From Siderastrea siderea (taxonomy: Eukaryota; Cnidaria; Anthozoa; Scleractinia; Rhizangiidae), in contig OZ034969.1 in assembly GCA_964030785.1 (NCBI GenBank), forward strand, positions 39,635,201 to 39,699,200: a DNA stretch of 64,000 nucleotides. The letters run 5' to 3'. Of the stretch, positions 43,889 to 55,026 are shown in pieces. Positions within the stretch are counted from its first letter, which is position 1, and every line of letters starts with the position of its first letter. The notes beneath the pieces were generated by a model. The model was not told the origin of the DNA. It ran no database searches and was given only the letters and a program-made list of their open reading frames with translations. Both the position numbers and the translations under genes were made by a program.

Positions 43889-44321
43889 GTTTGGTTCTTG
43901 TGAACGTGAAACTAGAAGCTGTCTCTTCACCCATGTTCTGTCTTTGGTGGAGGAGCGACGCTTCAGGGCTTGCTTCAAGCGGGCTTAATCTTTCCTCTCA
44001 GCAGGTGGTAACTCAAACAGGAATGTTTCAGCTGGTCTGCTCAGATTGTTAATGACTTGTGAAATCGCTGCTGCGTCTGTTGTGTGGATATTTTCTATTC
44101 TAACTGCATTTCCAATTTCTCGAACCAGTGGTTGATATCTTCGTTTTCATATCCGCCAAACTTGTCAATACGAACATCTCTAGAAGCTAACCCTTCAGCT
44201 AGAGTGGTTAGTGAACGCTGATGCTCTTCCAGAAAATCACGATCCATTGCGGCGGTTACGTTTTCTTCAATACTGCTGGTTTCACTACTTCCACTGCTTG
44301 TGACTTCGTCTAGTAAACTTT
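43889..44321 (-). pseudogene. Gypsy gag, middle piece between two insertions
   Basis: The minus strand encodes a capsid-like segment with NHWFEKLEMQLE and, in a shifted frame, RTWVKRQLLVSRSQ, which runs directly into the piece at 39450. A frameshift/stop lies near 44095. Its N-terminal side stops at the foldback transposon. Confidence 0.8.
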
Positions 44322-46830
44322 GGGGGTATTTACATGAGACCGGGACGAACTCAGACCCGTACGAACTTGTACCGGTACGAACTTTTTGCAGCCGTTTACA
44401 TGACATCGGGACGAACTGCTTGGTCGATTACATGACACCGGTACGAACTCAAAGACAGCAGAACTTGGAGCGATATAACCTTCATAATTCGATTATTTAA
44501 CATGTTACAAACCAACTGGCACACAATTCACGGCAATAGACAACCGTAGAATTTACTGACGACAGAAAAATAGAAAGTTATGCTCAATGGCCGGCCTGTG
44601 AACTCTGCAGTATCTCAAAATGGCTGACTTCCCGCACGCATTAACGCAAGCATATATTTAATTGATCCTACTAACTTTCTAACTCTTGTTTCCTTATGTT
44701 ATCAACTATGTTATCAGCAATAATGATGCTATCATTGCTAAAAAACAGCAAACATGACGAAGCCAAAAGATCGAACATATTAAATCCGGACCCCGGTCTG
44801 AGATTCGTTTCCGTTTACATGAGAACGGTACGAACTCAGACCGGTACGAAAGTAACTCGTCTCGGTCGCTGGACCGAGACGAGGTCAGACCACAGGCAGC
44901 CCAAGCTAAGGTTGAGAGCTGCGCATAAATTAGACTGTTTTTTCCACGCTATGCATAATAATGACATCGGCAACATTTAAGAGTTTGTATGGAAATGATA
45001 CAAAACGTCTCAAATTGCCACAAATCAGAAAGAAGTCGAAATAAAAAAGTATTGTCTTATTTCATTGTTTTATTGGTCATTATTGGAGGGCTTCCTGGGC
45101 TGGTTTGAAGCTTTTTGGGCGAGAAATTGAGGTTTATATTTTTCATCAGTTACTGAACGTTTAGAATTAATTAAAGGCAGGAAACAGTTTCACACTGCAC
45201 CTCATTTGAGGTTCGATAAATGCCATCACAATAAACGAATCGCCCTACAACTTCAAAGGTGTATTCTTGGGTCTTGCGCATACCTCTGTTCTATCTCATG
45301 GGTTCCAGATCCTATTTTAAGCCGTCGAAAATCCCTCTTAAATACGAAACTCGCCTTTCCTGGTATGCGTTTTCATTTGAAGTGCACACATGAATCATTG
45401 CGAGCCGCGTTTCGACGACAAAATGTCCCTCAGCCGGGGAGAGGCTGAGTGAGATTGTCCACAAGCAGAAGGTGACACTGCGGAGTCCAGAGAGGTCGGT
45501 TTGAGGGAAATAGAAAACTATCGGCACGCCCGTGAAATTTAGTCGCCTCACTTGACGCCACGAGCACTCTTTAATGTCTTCGTGCGACAATATATTAGCA
45601 TAGTGATTTGTTCCGTCACATTTACCTGTTTACCGCAAAAAAATTTTGTCGAAATTTAGAAGCAGAGACGAGGAGCAGTTTCCATCTAGAAAAAAAATTG
45701 CACCGGTTTTCAAAGGAATGGAAATTGTGGTGGGTATTTTCCACGGTCACAGCAATTTTATTTTTTTTAGGGCAGACAACCCTATATATGGGAATTAAAT
45801 AATGAGGTTGATTTGCAGGCAGTGAGCAGTATCACTTGCGCCAAATACTCGGCATAAAATGATCGAATGGATTGATTAGAGTGCAGCAAAAGATAGTTCT
45901 CCGTTCGTCCCTAAAACAAAATTATGGTTTTCCAAGTCAAGTGAGGCGAGTGAATTTCACGGCCTTTCTAATATTTCTCTATTTCTGTAAACCGACCTCT
46001 CTGGACTCCGCAGTGTCGTGTTTGCTAATGTCGACAATCTCACTCAGCCTGTCCCCGGCTGAGGGACATTTTGTCGTCGAAACGCGGCTCGCAATGATTC
46101 ATGTGTGCACTTCAAATAAAAACGCATACCAGGAAAGGCGAGTTTCGTATTTTAGAGCGATTTTCGACGGCTTAAAATAGGAACTGGAACCCATGAGAAA
46201 GAACAGAGGTATGCGCAAGACCCAAGAATACACCTTTGAAGTTGTAGGGCGATTCGTTTATTGTGATGGAATTTATCGAACCTCAAGTGAGGTGCAGTGT
46301 GAAATTGTTTCCTGCCTTTAATTAATTCTAAACGTTCAGTAACTGATGAAAAATATAAACCTCAATTTCTCGCCCAAAAAGCTTCAAACCAGCCCAGGAA
46401 GCCCTCCAATAATGACCAATAAAACAATGAAATAAGACAATACTTTTTTATTTCGACTTCTTTCTGATTTGTGGCAATTTGAGACGTTTTGTATCATTTC
46501 CATACAAACTCTTAAATGTTGCCGATGTCATTATTATGCATAGCGTGGAAAAAACAGTCTAATTTATGCGCAGCTCTCAACCTTAGCTTGGGCTGCCTGT
46601 GGTCAGACCGGTCTGAGTCGATTTTCAGACCGGTCTCATGTAAACGCAAGAAAAGAAATGTATGGAGGCCGATACGAACTCATGCCGGTCTGAGTTCGTC
46701 CCGGTCTCATGTAAATACCCCCTAACTCGTCTCGCTCCAGCGACCGAGACGAAGTCAGACCGGTCTGAGTTCATTTCCAGACCGGTCTCATGTAAATGCA
46801 AGCAAAGAAATGTATGGAGACCGAATCGTC
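44322..46830. mobile_element. Foldback-type DNA transposon with ~750-bp inverted arms
   Basis: GGGGGTATTTACATGAGACC at the left pairs with its complement at 46703-46722. The inner arms 44810-45560 and 45930-46620 are long reverse complements of each other with scattered changes and one indel, around a central 370-bp spacer. Terminal modules of the type CAGACCGGTCTGAGTTC and ACCGGTCTCATGTAAA are repeated at both ends, and a further copy lies at 46750-46830, so the right border is approximate. No transposase is encoded. It splits gag of the minus-strand provirus. Confidence 0.85.
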
Positions 46831-47459
46831 CTCTTGAACTTGCTGAACGTGGATTGACTAATTTTATGAGGTCCGCCAGCGAATTGGTTACTGGAATTCG
46901 CTTAACTCTGGGTGTCTTCTTAGAAAATTCTAATTCTTTGCTTTCGTCGTCAGTATCGTCGTTGTCTTCTACTCTTGAGGAGGCACGGGCTGGACTGTAG
47001 TGTGGCGGACGGGAAGGACCACTGGATTGACTCGGCTGAAATTCTTCGGAACCAACTTCCAGTGAAATTGTTTACGGGAGGTTTCTACGCCAGCGACACT
47101 TGACTGGGTTAAAGAATCGCTATTTTGTTCTATGCTAATGTCTATGGGTTCGTGTTGTGTAACGTTGGCTTGCCCGGGGCTAGAAAATGCTGCAGAAAGT
47201 CACTGTTTGGGTTCTTCACTCTGTGACTCACTGCAACTCGCTTCGTTTATGGCTTTAATAGATCGCTGTAACTCAAAAGAAAAGGCCGTTCTTTTGACAA
47301 TTCACAGTTCTCCCCGTCGGATAAATGGCACTGGATAGTCTTGCTAACTTTAGGCGCAGTGGATACGGGTACAAAATATATTTCCAACTCAGTTTCTGCT
47401 CTACTTCTTAAATTGTATCCAGGAAATTGCCTCTTAATAGCTTTCTTAACGGACTTCAT
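46831..47459 (-). pseudogene. Gypsy gag, N-terminal piece
   Basis: The minus strand opens at 47459 with MKSVKKAIKRQFPGYNLRSR and continues, with breaks near 47247, through acidic Ser-rich sequence to the foldback insertion. The 165 bases between its start and the LTR (47460-47624) would hold the primer-binding site; a TGG occurs five bases after the LTR end (minus strand GTGAGTGG), which is a possible but unproven site. Confidence 0.65.
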
Positions 47460-47624
47460 AAATCAACAAATATACTTTTGTTTACTGACGTACTTGGGCG
47501 TCCTTTGTGCTTACGCTCCAAGGGATTCACATCTCACGTAGTTGAATCAACGTAAACCTCGGCTATCTTCGGTCAGGGTTGTCCCAAACTGGTCCAGTTG
47601 ACGCTACACGCGTTCTCCACTCAC

Positions 47625-48349
47625 TGTGACGATAGGTTTTCCCTCTCTAAAGCTTCGCAGGGAAAGCCGTCATCTTCTGGGGGACAATTGGCGGGAAAAT
47701 GAACACTTGACTTTGGGGAACTTAGCTCTGCACCTCGCTTAGCTAGCGGGAGCGGAATCTCGTCACAAATTCCTGGTACGTCCGGGAACTGCAACAACTG
47801 AACCTCAGACTACACACGGAGATTGATTTCAAACACTCTTTAATCGTCGAGACTTCAGAATCAATGTACAATTGCAAAACAAGAGAAAACAAAGAGAAAA
47901 ACGCAATGCAGACCACTGAGGAAACGATAAAGTTGGTTTATTTTTGTTAAAAAACACTTCAGCAAAGCCTTTTATAAAACACACGCTTATTTTCGAGTAA
48001 AGTTTGTGGGCCCGTTTTCAGGAAAGTTTAGACTGCTCTAAACTACTCAGAAACACTCAGAAACAGAAGAACAACGGATTCATGATCACAACTGACAAAA
48101 AAGGCGTAAACTCGATTAATAAATTTGAAATTGGGCGGTGTTGGCTGAACAGAGCCAGCTTAGCTAACATAACAATAAAAGGAACAATTCAAATTACAAA
48201 GACGTCTACATTTTAACAAAGCAAAATCTATATCCAAAGAAATCATATTCTATTGTAAAACTGGACTCTATTCAAGAAATAAAGAAAACAAATAGCAGCT
48301 AAAAATACAAGTAAAACTTCTGGTCTATTATGAAACGGAGCGCTATTCA
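47625..48349 (-). repeat. 5' LTR of the Gypsy provirus (725 bp)
   Basis: On the minus strand it starts TGAATAGCGC and ends CGTCACA. It aligns with the split 3' LTR at 23854-29778 and carries the unoccupied TTAA site at 48213-48216. Similarity extends about nine bases past the TG start, so the exact border is uncertain by a few bases. Confidence 0.83.
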
Positions 48350-50081
48350 GCGAGTATAAAACAACACTACAGCTAAGACTACATCGAGTATAAAAGAAAC
48401 CTTTCATCCTTTTAAGCGAGTACAAATACAGAAACTCTATTTTAATTTACGGCTTTTAAACTATTGAACGTTTTGTATTTCCAGTTGCTAGACCTGAACA
48501 AAAGGACAAAATTAAGAAGTCAAGCAGCCTACACAGCATTTACATTCCGACCAAGCGTATTTGTATAACTACGTTCAAGTTATAGAAATGATTTACACAG
48601 GACTGATATCAGCTTGTAGACTGCTTGATTCAAAATGGAATACTGCTCCAAAAATGTTTGAAATCAAAGTTTTATATTATTTTAGTCCCTAAACTTGCAA
48701 ATACTGAAATTTATGTCCCTACACCTTAAAACAAGAAAAAGCACAACCCAAATAATCCGAAAGCAAACATAAGGGAAAATAGACCAAAAAGCAAAGATAA
48801 GCGATAACTGATTGAATAGAAGATCGGTAAACAAAAGCAAAACTGCTTGAATCACTTATATTTTATGCTTTGCAGTTTTAACCCCCAATTACTGGATTTT
48901 ATTTCGTAACAAACGACAATCAAAAGGGTTTGCAAGTCTGAAAACTGTGTCGCAAAGGCCTTGCGCTGAACATTTAACATTGAGCATTTATTATCCGTTA
49001 TTTAAAGATCAAATGAAGTCTCTAAATGATTGAAGTCCGATTTTTTAAGCAAAGAAAATGATATGAAGCGATGAAGGGCTGTGCAATGCGCCAAAAAAAC
49101 AATTTCACAATTTGGATCAATTAAAAAGTCTTTAATTCCATTTTACAACGAAGGGTTAACGTTGTAATTTACCACGTTATATCCATCAAATAAAAGTGTT
49201 TCTTTCATTAAATTCAGTGGGCCGATGACGTCTCACCACGGTTTCTATGGAAACCAATCCCTTTCCCATAAATAACGGGAATTTTGCTGTGATATAATTA
49301 TAACTAGCTACTTTAACTATACACGAATCGTTCGCACAGTCCCGGCGACAGTATTAATAGAAAGAGTGTTAAGTAAATTTTGAGGGATGATCAAACCCTG
49401 AGCGGCTGTAAGTAGATTTTGAAAGACACAAAGGCAGTACTGTGCTCCGGCCTCAGCCTGTATCCATTTCGTCTATGGCACTGTGGTTTAGCAATGTTTA
49501 ACTTAACTAGACCAGCATTTTTATTATCATTTTTTTTTCATTTTACCCATGTTCTTAAGTCTGCAGTAATTTTCAAAGAGTTAACTAGGATTCAAAGCTC
49601 CCGAAGTGGAGTTAACTCCAAAAGCGAGTTACTTTATTTGGAGTTATTATAACTCCAAAAACGAGTTATTCACTCTGGTAGAGGAGTTTAAAAAACTGAC
49701 TTATTCAAGAATAAGAATCATTTAACTGACATTCTCTCTTGAAACTAAAAGTTATTTCAAGCCCTGACTTATTCAAGAAAAAGAATCACTTCAATAAAGG
49801 ATTCAAGTTATTTCAAGTCCTGGTGTAGACCACAAAAAGGGATTAATTTGAAGCTGAAATTTTAACTCCAGTTTTCTATTTAAAATAACTATTCGAAAAT
49901 AATAGTGTGGCGATACCTTGAAGAACTGACACGCTCCCTTGAAATTAAAAGAAGATCAGCCAGTTTCGACAAAGCTTGAGCACGGTTCAGTGAGCCCTGC
50001 GTGACTATTTACATTTCGTTACAGCTGATAATTATTGTAGTTGCAATGAATGAAATAGCCGGACTTTAAATTTTTACTTAC
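48350..50081. other. Remaining CHSY intron sequence, no gene recognised
   Basis: The sequence is AT-rich. At 49590-49670 there are GAGTTAACTCCA / GGAGTTATTATAACTCC words forming short palindromes. At 49695-49820 a unit with CTTATTCAAGAA..AAGAATCA and AGTTATTTCAAG is present twice. These look like fragments of old repeats. The splice donor of CHSY exon 1 lies at 50076-50081. Confidence 0.5.
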
Positions 50082-50807
50082 CTCATAAGCCCATGTGCAA
50101 GGCACCCCAGCATAACGTTGTATGCACCGACCAACCTCGACGTCTTCGTGTGATGTTAGTGCAGTTTCAAGACAATGCTCTAAATGTGGCGCAACCTTTT
50201 TCAAAACGCTTCGGCTTAGTATGACCCCCGGGCCCCCAATACAGTAGTTATCCCCAGGATTCAGGCTCAGCATTCCCATTTCTTCCTTTGCACCTGTCCC
50301 TGCGTGTCCCAGATGAATATCATCAGACCCGTTTATTGAATGTAGGAAGCGAACTAATCGGTCGTTTCGGACGTAAACGTCGTCATCTGCTCGCATGAAC
50401 CATTCGTAGTCATCGATGTGGAAATCATGCATGTATTTGATCATCATTAAAGACTTTTTCAGAGGTGGATACGTATCATCAACGCCCGGTAAACGCACCA
50501 TCGGCAGTCCAAGCTTTTTGCCAGTTTCACCGCTTGAAAAGAAAGTCAATTTTCCGGGAACATTCTTGCCCCAAGTATCATACACTGCTTTAGCCCGAGT
50601 CTCAACTAACTGCTCGGCGGTCATAACTCCAACAAATAGAAAGTTACGGTTTTCAAGTTCTTTGGCTAACGTTCTTGGTCGCATGTGACTTGAATATGTC
50701 AAATGGCATTGATTCTGACGGATAAAAAGCGTAACATGGAAACCAGTAATTATTCCGCAAAACAGCAGTATACATTGAGAGACTAGTCTTCCTACATGCA
50801 AGGCCAT
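50082..50807 (-). CDS. CHSY1: Chondroitin sulfate synthase, exon 1 (fringe-like GlcA-transferase domain)
   Basis: This exon encodes residues 1-242 of a 727-residue enzyme. It has a short cytoplasmic N-terminus, a signal anchor (about residues 8-28), then the fringe-like domain with FLFVGVMTAEQ, TRAKAVYDTWGKN, the FFSSGE block, YEWFMRADDDVYV (metal-binding DDD at 141-143), the NPGDNYCIGGPGV block and HEDVEVGRC. It ends TATGAG|GTAAGT, a consensus donor, in phase 0 with exon 2 at 23818. Human CHSY1 is about 800 residues, so length is in range. The intron between the exons is 26.3 kb. A start at 50807 is supported by the downstream signal anchor. Confidence 0.95.
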
Positions 50808-50864
50808 CGTTATAACTTAAACATATACAAGATTTCATACGCCATCAGTTATGCAAAGGGAATT

Positions 50865-51010
50865 CATTTGACCATGGAATTCTTTAAATTCTAACGAACC
50901 GTCAATGAGTGTTCACTGATCAAGAAAACATGCCCAGAGGAAGACACGCATTCAAGTTGATGAAGAAGGTGTTCTAGTTTTAACAAATTCCACTTAGTTT
51001 TTCCTGTGCC
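50865..51010. repeat. CHSY upstream flank, duplicated at 15768-15925
   Basis: CATTTGACCATGGAATTCTT and a later stretch around ACACGCATTC..GTTGATGA are shared with the region upstream of the CHSY pseudogene, showing that the duplication included promoter-proximal sequence. Confidence 0.75.
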
Positions 51011-52023
51011 GAATGAAAACTTAGCAACGCTCAGTTGAAGATTTGCAATCCACTATTTGGGCAAAAATGTTTGTTTAATTGGGCCACTTAAGTTAAAACA
51101 ATTTTGACGTTGTTTACATGGGTTTTTCTGTTTAAATCTTTTGAAAACCTATTCAGATTTATAGGTGATTGACTCACTTTTTCTGGTAAAAGTCCTTGTT
51201 TGGAACGAAGAGGGTTGCCATGGGAAGTTAAAAAAAGGACTTATAGAAGTGAATAAAAAAGACCTTTCGTTTTGTCCTAGTGAAGGGGAAAGCCTTCCAG
51301 AATCGTCTTTTCTAGTGATTTATCATACAAACAAGGCTTACAGCGTGCTCAGTGTTCTTACGTCACTGTCATATCTCGCCGTTTTTTAAGCTGATCAGTT
51401 GTCACCTGGTTCTGTTTTAGCTCGTTGGAAATAAGTCGTCTGCAAATCTTTTTCGTACCTATCACTGATCTTTTTAAATTACATAACAGTGTGATTGAAG
51501 TGAAAACTTTACTCACACATCACTGCAAAAGTACACACTTCATTTTCAACAAAATTGAAATTCCAAAAAAAAAACTAAATTAAAATTACAAATGTGTACA
51601 CTTATACCATTGATTAGTTTTTTGCACCCTCGCATTGGACAAAACAGGGCAAAACATTTGTCCGTCTGATTTGAAATCAGGGCCCCCGTGTAACTTAATA
51701 TACGAGAAAAAAAACAAAACAACAAAGTCAAATTTTCAGGTCTAAATTTATTTTCAGTAAAGGTGATTATGAGCCAATTAACTCGCACATATTTTATTTT
51801 ATTAAGCTTCACCAAATTAATAAATAACACTATGACGTTACAAATACAGGAAATACAAAAGCGAAAGGCAGGGCCGGCCCCTTACAGCTGTACGGCAATC
51901 TCACCATCATCAGATTATTGGCTTCTTTTTTCTTTACCACCAAAAACATGACTGAAAAAGCGTGTTGAAGAAATGAGAAGGCTATGAAATAAATAAAGCA
52001 TTTTCTGGCTTGCTAATACGTAA
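51011..52023. other. Intergenic, no gene recognised
   Basis: There are AT-rich sequences with only short chance frames. No repeat structure stood out. Confidence 0.4.
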
Positions 52024-52158
52024 GAGGATAATGCCCTTGGCTAAACGTTTGTCCTCAAACTCCTGCAGTTGGCTGAGAAGCGATTTTTGGACGATATTTC
52101 AGGCCAAAAATGAACAATTGGCTGAGAGGACAATTTTCAAGCCAAGGGCATTATCCTC
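52024..52158. mobile_element. Short hairpin MITE
   Basis: GAGGATAATGCCCTTGGCT at 52024-52042 is the exact reverse complement of 52140-52158. Inside, GTTGGCTGAGA-type words occur twice. The size (135 bp) and perfect termini suggest a small non-autonomous DNA element. Confidence 0.75.
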
Positions 52159-52432
52159 TGAAGTACCAGCAGTGAGGAAAATAGTACAAACTGAAAGCTC
52201 TCGAGTTAACCACTACTTATCCCAAGACTGTAAAATATCCACTTTATGCGACACATCATTGTGCAAATAGAAGATAAAGATCGAACGAACCTGTCAAAGG
52301 TCGAAGCTCCATTGACAAAAACAAGAAACAAAAATATCCAATCCATTAACAATCTTGAGCGCTGTTTAGTGCCGTGAAAGTGAAACTGGAAAAGGTAACA
52401 TACGACTAGAGAGTAGAAGGTGTTCTACTGAA

Positions 52433-52506
52433 CACCTTCTGCCCTGAAACACCTTCTGCCCTGCCCAACTGCTTATCTTGCCCTGAACGTGTTTCAGGGC
52501 AAGATA
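52433..52506. repeat. Tandem AACACCTTCTGCCCTG units and a 14-bp-arm hairpin
   Basis: AACACCTTCTGCCCTG occurs twice (52433 onward, the second from 52449), followed by TATCTTGCCCTGAA / TTCAGGGCAAGATA (52474-52487, 52493-52506) with a five-base loop. Confidence 0.65.
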
Positions 52507-53127
52507 CAAAGAACTTGCAGACACAGGCTCGTTTACTGTGACTGAATCTTCCAAAGTTTTTTTTTTTGACGAAAACAGTCAAAAAACAGACAATAAGATA
52601 TGCATTCGTGTATATCGCAAATAGGAGCAAGTACAAATCATGTCTGTATGTTCTCCACACCGATGTAACATCAAGAAAACCGAAGGACTGTATATGTGTA
52701 GAATTTCTTGTACCGACATACAATCGTTTCCTTATTTATTTTAATCATGTTCATATTTAATATTCATCAAAAAGGGCAATATTCATCAATAAGGTCAAAT
52801 TAACCTAAAATTTGTGGTTGTCGGTCATTAAGAAATTAGGGACGCACTTGTTTCCGGCATCTAGTAGTTTTTGTGATCTGTAACACTGCTCAGTTCCATT
52901 TCCGTTACAAGGAGTACAAAAGGACATTCATGAGTTATTCAGAGTCTCCAGGAAGAAAACTGGGATGTATTCGTGATTCATTATTGCAGACCAGTTTATG
53001 TTTTGGATTACTCTCTCCCTGAACTGTGAAGTGCTTCTCATGAAGCCGGATCAGTAAAGCGGATTTTCTTCGCATTCCATTTTAATAGAGAAAAACCAGA
53101 AGTCCAGAAGTCCATATATAGTAATGG

Positions 53128-53264
53128 ATATGTTGTAGTTCAATTTTATCCTTGGTTCAGTTTTTATTTTCTTTTGTTTCATATTCATTATCATATTTTA
53201 ACATAAGAAAAGAACAAAGGAAAATTAAAATTGAACCAAGGATCAAATTGAACTACAACAGATA
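53128..53264. mobile_element. Hairpin MITE with ~32-bp arms
   Basis: GTTGTAGTTCAATTTTATCC near 53132 pairs with the complementary stretch 53231-53264 (TTGAACCAAGGATCAAATTG and on), with one indel. The remaining spacer is AT-rich. Confidence 0.7.
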
Positions 53265-54190
53265 TACAGTGGTCTTTCTTTTCTTGTCTCTTACACTCTA
53301 ATTCCACCTTTTTTATTACAAGTTTGAGTCCGGGGTTTGAGTGTCGTGACCACTCAAATTCACGGTACAACGCGTGTTTTGGTTATGACTGTCACATATC
53401 CTCTACTGATATCGGTCAGCACCGGAAGGGAGTCGAATCAGTCGTACCACACCAACCTCGATCCTCAGTGATCCTTGTGTTAAATCCTAAGGTTTTTACT
53501 TTTCAAGTCGAGGAAAAAGGTCAAGGAAACCCTGTTGTCGCTTGTTTCTAAAATGACGATAGATTGTAAGTATTCTATCGCCTATGTTGTTCTAAACAAC
53601 TGTCTGTTTTTAATTTTTCTTTTTTATTCCAATGACAGGCCCAATTGCTGTGAATAAGGTTTATTTTCAATTTTTAGAAAAGACTGTAAAGAGCTCTAAT
53701 AAAGGGAAGGGTGAAGAAATAGTGAGATGAACTAATAAACGCTCAAACACTACTCCCCCATAACAAATTTTAATATTCAGTTCTCCGCGAAGGAAATATA
53801 GTAATGCCTTGTTGAAGCTACTTGCAAATAGAACTTCATTCATTATTCACAGCCACAAATTTTAGATACCTTACCTATCACTTACAAGGCTCCAACAAGC
53901 ATGTAAAATGAAATTTCTTAAGCGATAAAATCTTCTCTTTTTGGCGTTATTTATTCCACTGCTTCATTCCACTATATTCGATCAAAGAGTGGCACGTATT
54001 ACACAGGGTTTGTACTGTAGTGCAAAATTTAGAATTCATTAATACACCTGCTTCATGTGTTTAGTTACATATAACCTAAATTTTCATTGGTTAACTCAAA
54101 CCACAAACCAATCAGACAACGCGATATAATACGCACAACAACCTCTCGAGAGTTCCACCGCATATAAGCATGCATACAGTGGTTGATCTC
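53265..54190. other. Intergenic / 5' region of the Sel1-like gene
   Basis: No second gene was recognised. The stretch immediately before 54191 includes the probable 5' UTR; an upstream in-frame ATG at 54170 exists but gives a poorer N-terminus. Confidence 0.4.
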
Positions 54191-54349
54191 ATGGCGGAGA
54201 GAAAAGACGACGAGGTTCGAAAAAGAAACAAGGAAATCCCATCTTGGGCACCTGGGGGAGCTGATTATGATCCAAACCTTCCTTATGGACCTAAAGTTTA
54301 CGTAGCAAGGCGAAAAAAGCCCGATCCTTGGTGGGTGACAACAATAGAG
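54191..54349 (+). CDS. Single-pass membrane protein with Sel1-like repeat, exon 1 of 4
   Basis: Four exons (54191-54349, 54710-54851, 60169-60214, 62294-62384) total 438 bases and join in one frame to a 145-residue protein. Exon 1 encodes a charged, cytosolic-looking N-terminus of 53 residues with PSWAPGGADYDP and KPDPWW before the membrane segment. Its donor (GAG|GTTCGT) is weaker than the others. The rest of the protein is one hydrophobic helix, a histidine-rich stretch and a Sel1-like repeat. The perfect phase agreement of all junctions supports the model. I do not know a named orthologue. Confidence 0.8.
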
Positions 54350-54709
54350 GTTCGTGCAGTGCATCATGACGTACAATTTAAAAGAGAAGATGTTTTATTA
54401 TTTAACGAGGAAGCGTCTTTATTTTACCCTCAAACGATAAGCATTAATTTTATTCCCCTTTTCTCGGCGTTATGTGTTTGTGTCCTTCTACTTTCATGCG
54501 CATTGTTGGACTAGAAATGCAAAATAGTGAGTGATCGATAAAGGTGATTAGCAGTTTGTTTTGTTATGCAAAAGGAGATTATCCAGAGATCTTATTTTCC
54601 TGTTAATCATTCTGCGGAATTCAAATTTTACGTTGTATTCTTCCTTTAAAGTGGAGCCGTATTTAACAGATTAAATTGTTTTGACAGTGGTTACGATAAT
54701 ATCCTGCAG

Positions 54710-54851
54710 GTTTGTGTCGTTGTCGGGGTTCTATTGTTTTTCCTCTACATGTACTACTACATGGATCATCTTCACTTTCACGTCCTAAATGCCTATGCCA
54801 ATGTCGGAGTTTCACATGCACAACATCATGTTGCTCATAAATACCTGAATG
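54710..54851 (+). CDS. Sel1-like membrane protein, exon 2
   Basis: Acceptor TCCTGCAG|GTT and donor G|GTGAGT are good. It encodes the transmembrane helix (VGVLLFFLYMYYYM, protein residues about 57-72) and a His-rich segment (HAQHHVAHKYL) that begins the Sel1-like repeat. It ends in phase 1. Confidence 0.82.
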
Positions 54852-55026
54852 GTGAGTAACCTTGATCCTTAGCACCATGCTGTTTTAGGAAAAGTATTAT
54901 ATTCGTTAAAGAAGTACTTCTGTTTCAGTTGTTGTGGTTGAGAAGTTAGTCACAGGGGTGGGGGTGGGGGGTGGGATGCAGGGATAATGGTTTGCTGCTG
55001 GGGAGAGGAAAACTCTATAATGGGTG

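Larger units (their letters stand above)
23854..48349 (-). mobile_element. Ty3/Gypsy provirus with chromodomain and env, heavily nested
   Basis: On the minus strand the order is 5' LTR (47625-48349), gag (47459 down to 37850, interrupted twice), pol with protease, RT, RNase H, integrase and chromodomain (37848 to about 33800), env-like gene (to 30739), an extra ORF (30296-29776) and 3' LTR (29778-23854, interrupted). Both LTR copies share the same two outer borders. Subtracting five later insertions leaves a provirus of roughly 11.5 kb. It lies entirely within the CHSY intron, in the same orientation as the host gene. No 5-bp target duplication could be confirmed. Confidence 0.85.

Noticed and set aside
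45206..46180. ORFs repeated in both arms of the foldback element as genes
   Set aside because: They mirror each other because the arms are inverted copies; no conserved domain is seen.
54170..54514. Longer unspliced ORF starting at 54170 and reading past exon 1
   Set aside because: Past 54349 the sequence is intronic; the spliced model gives a coherent protein with agreeing phases.
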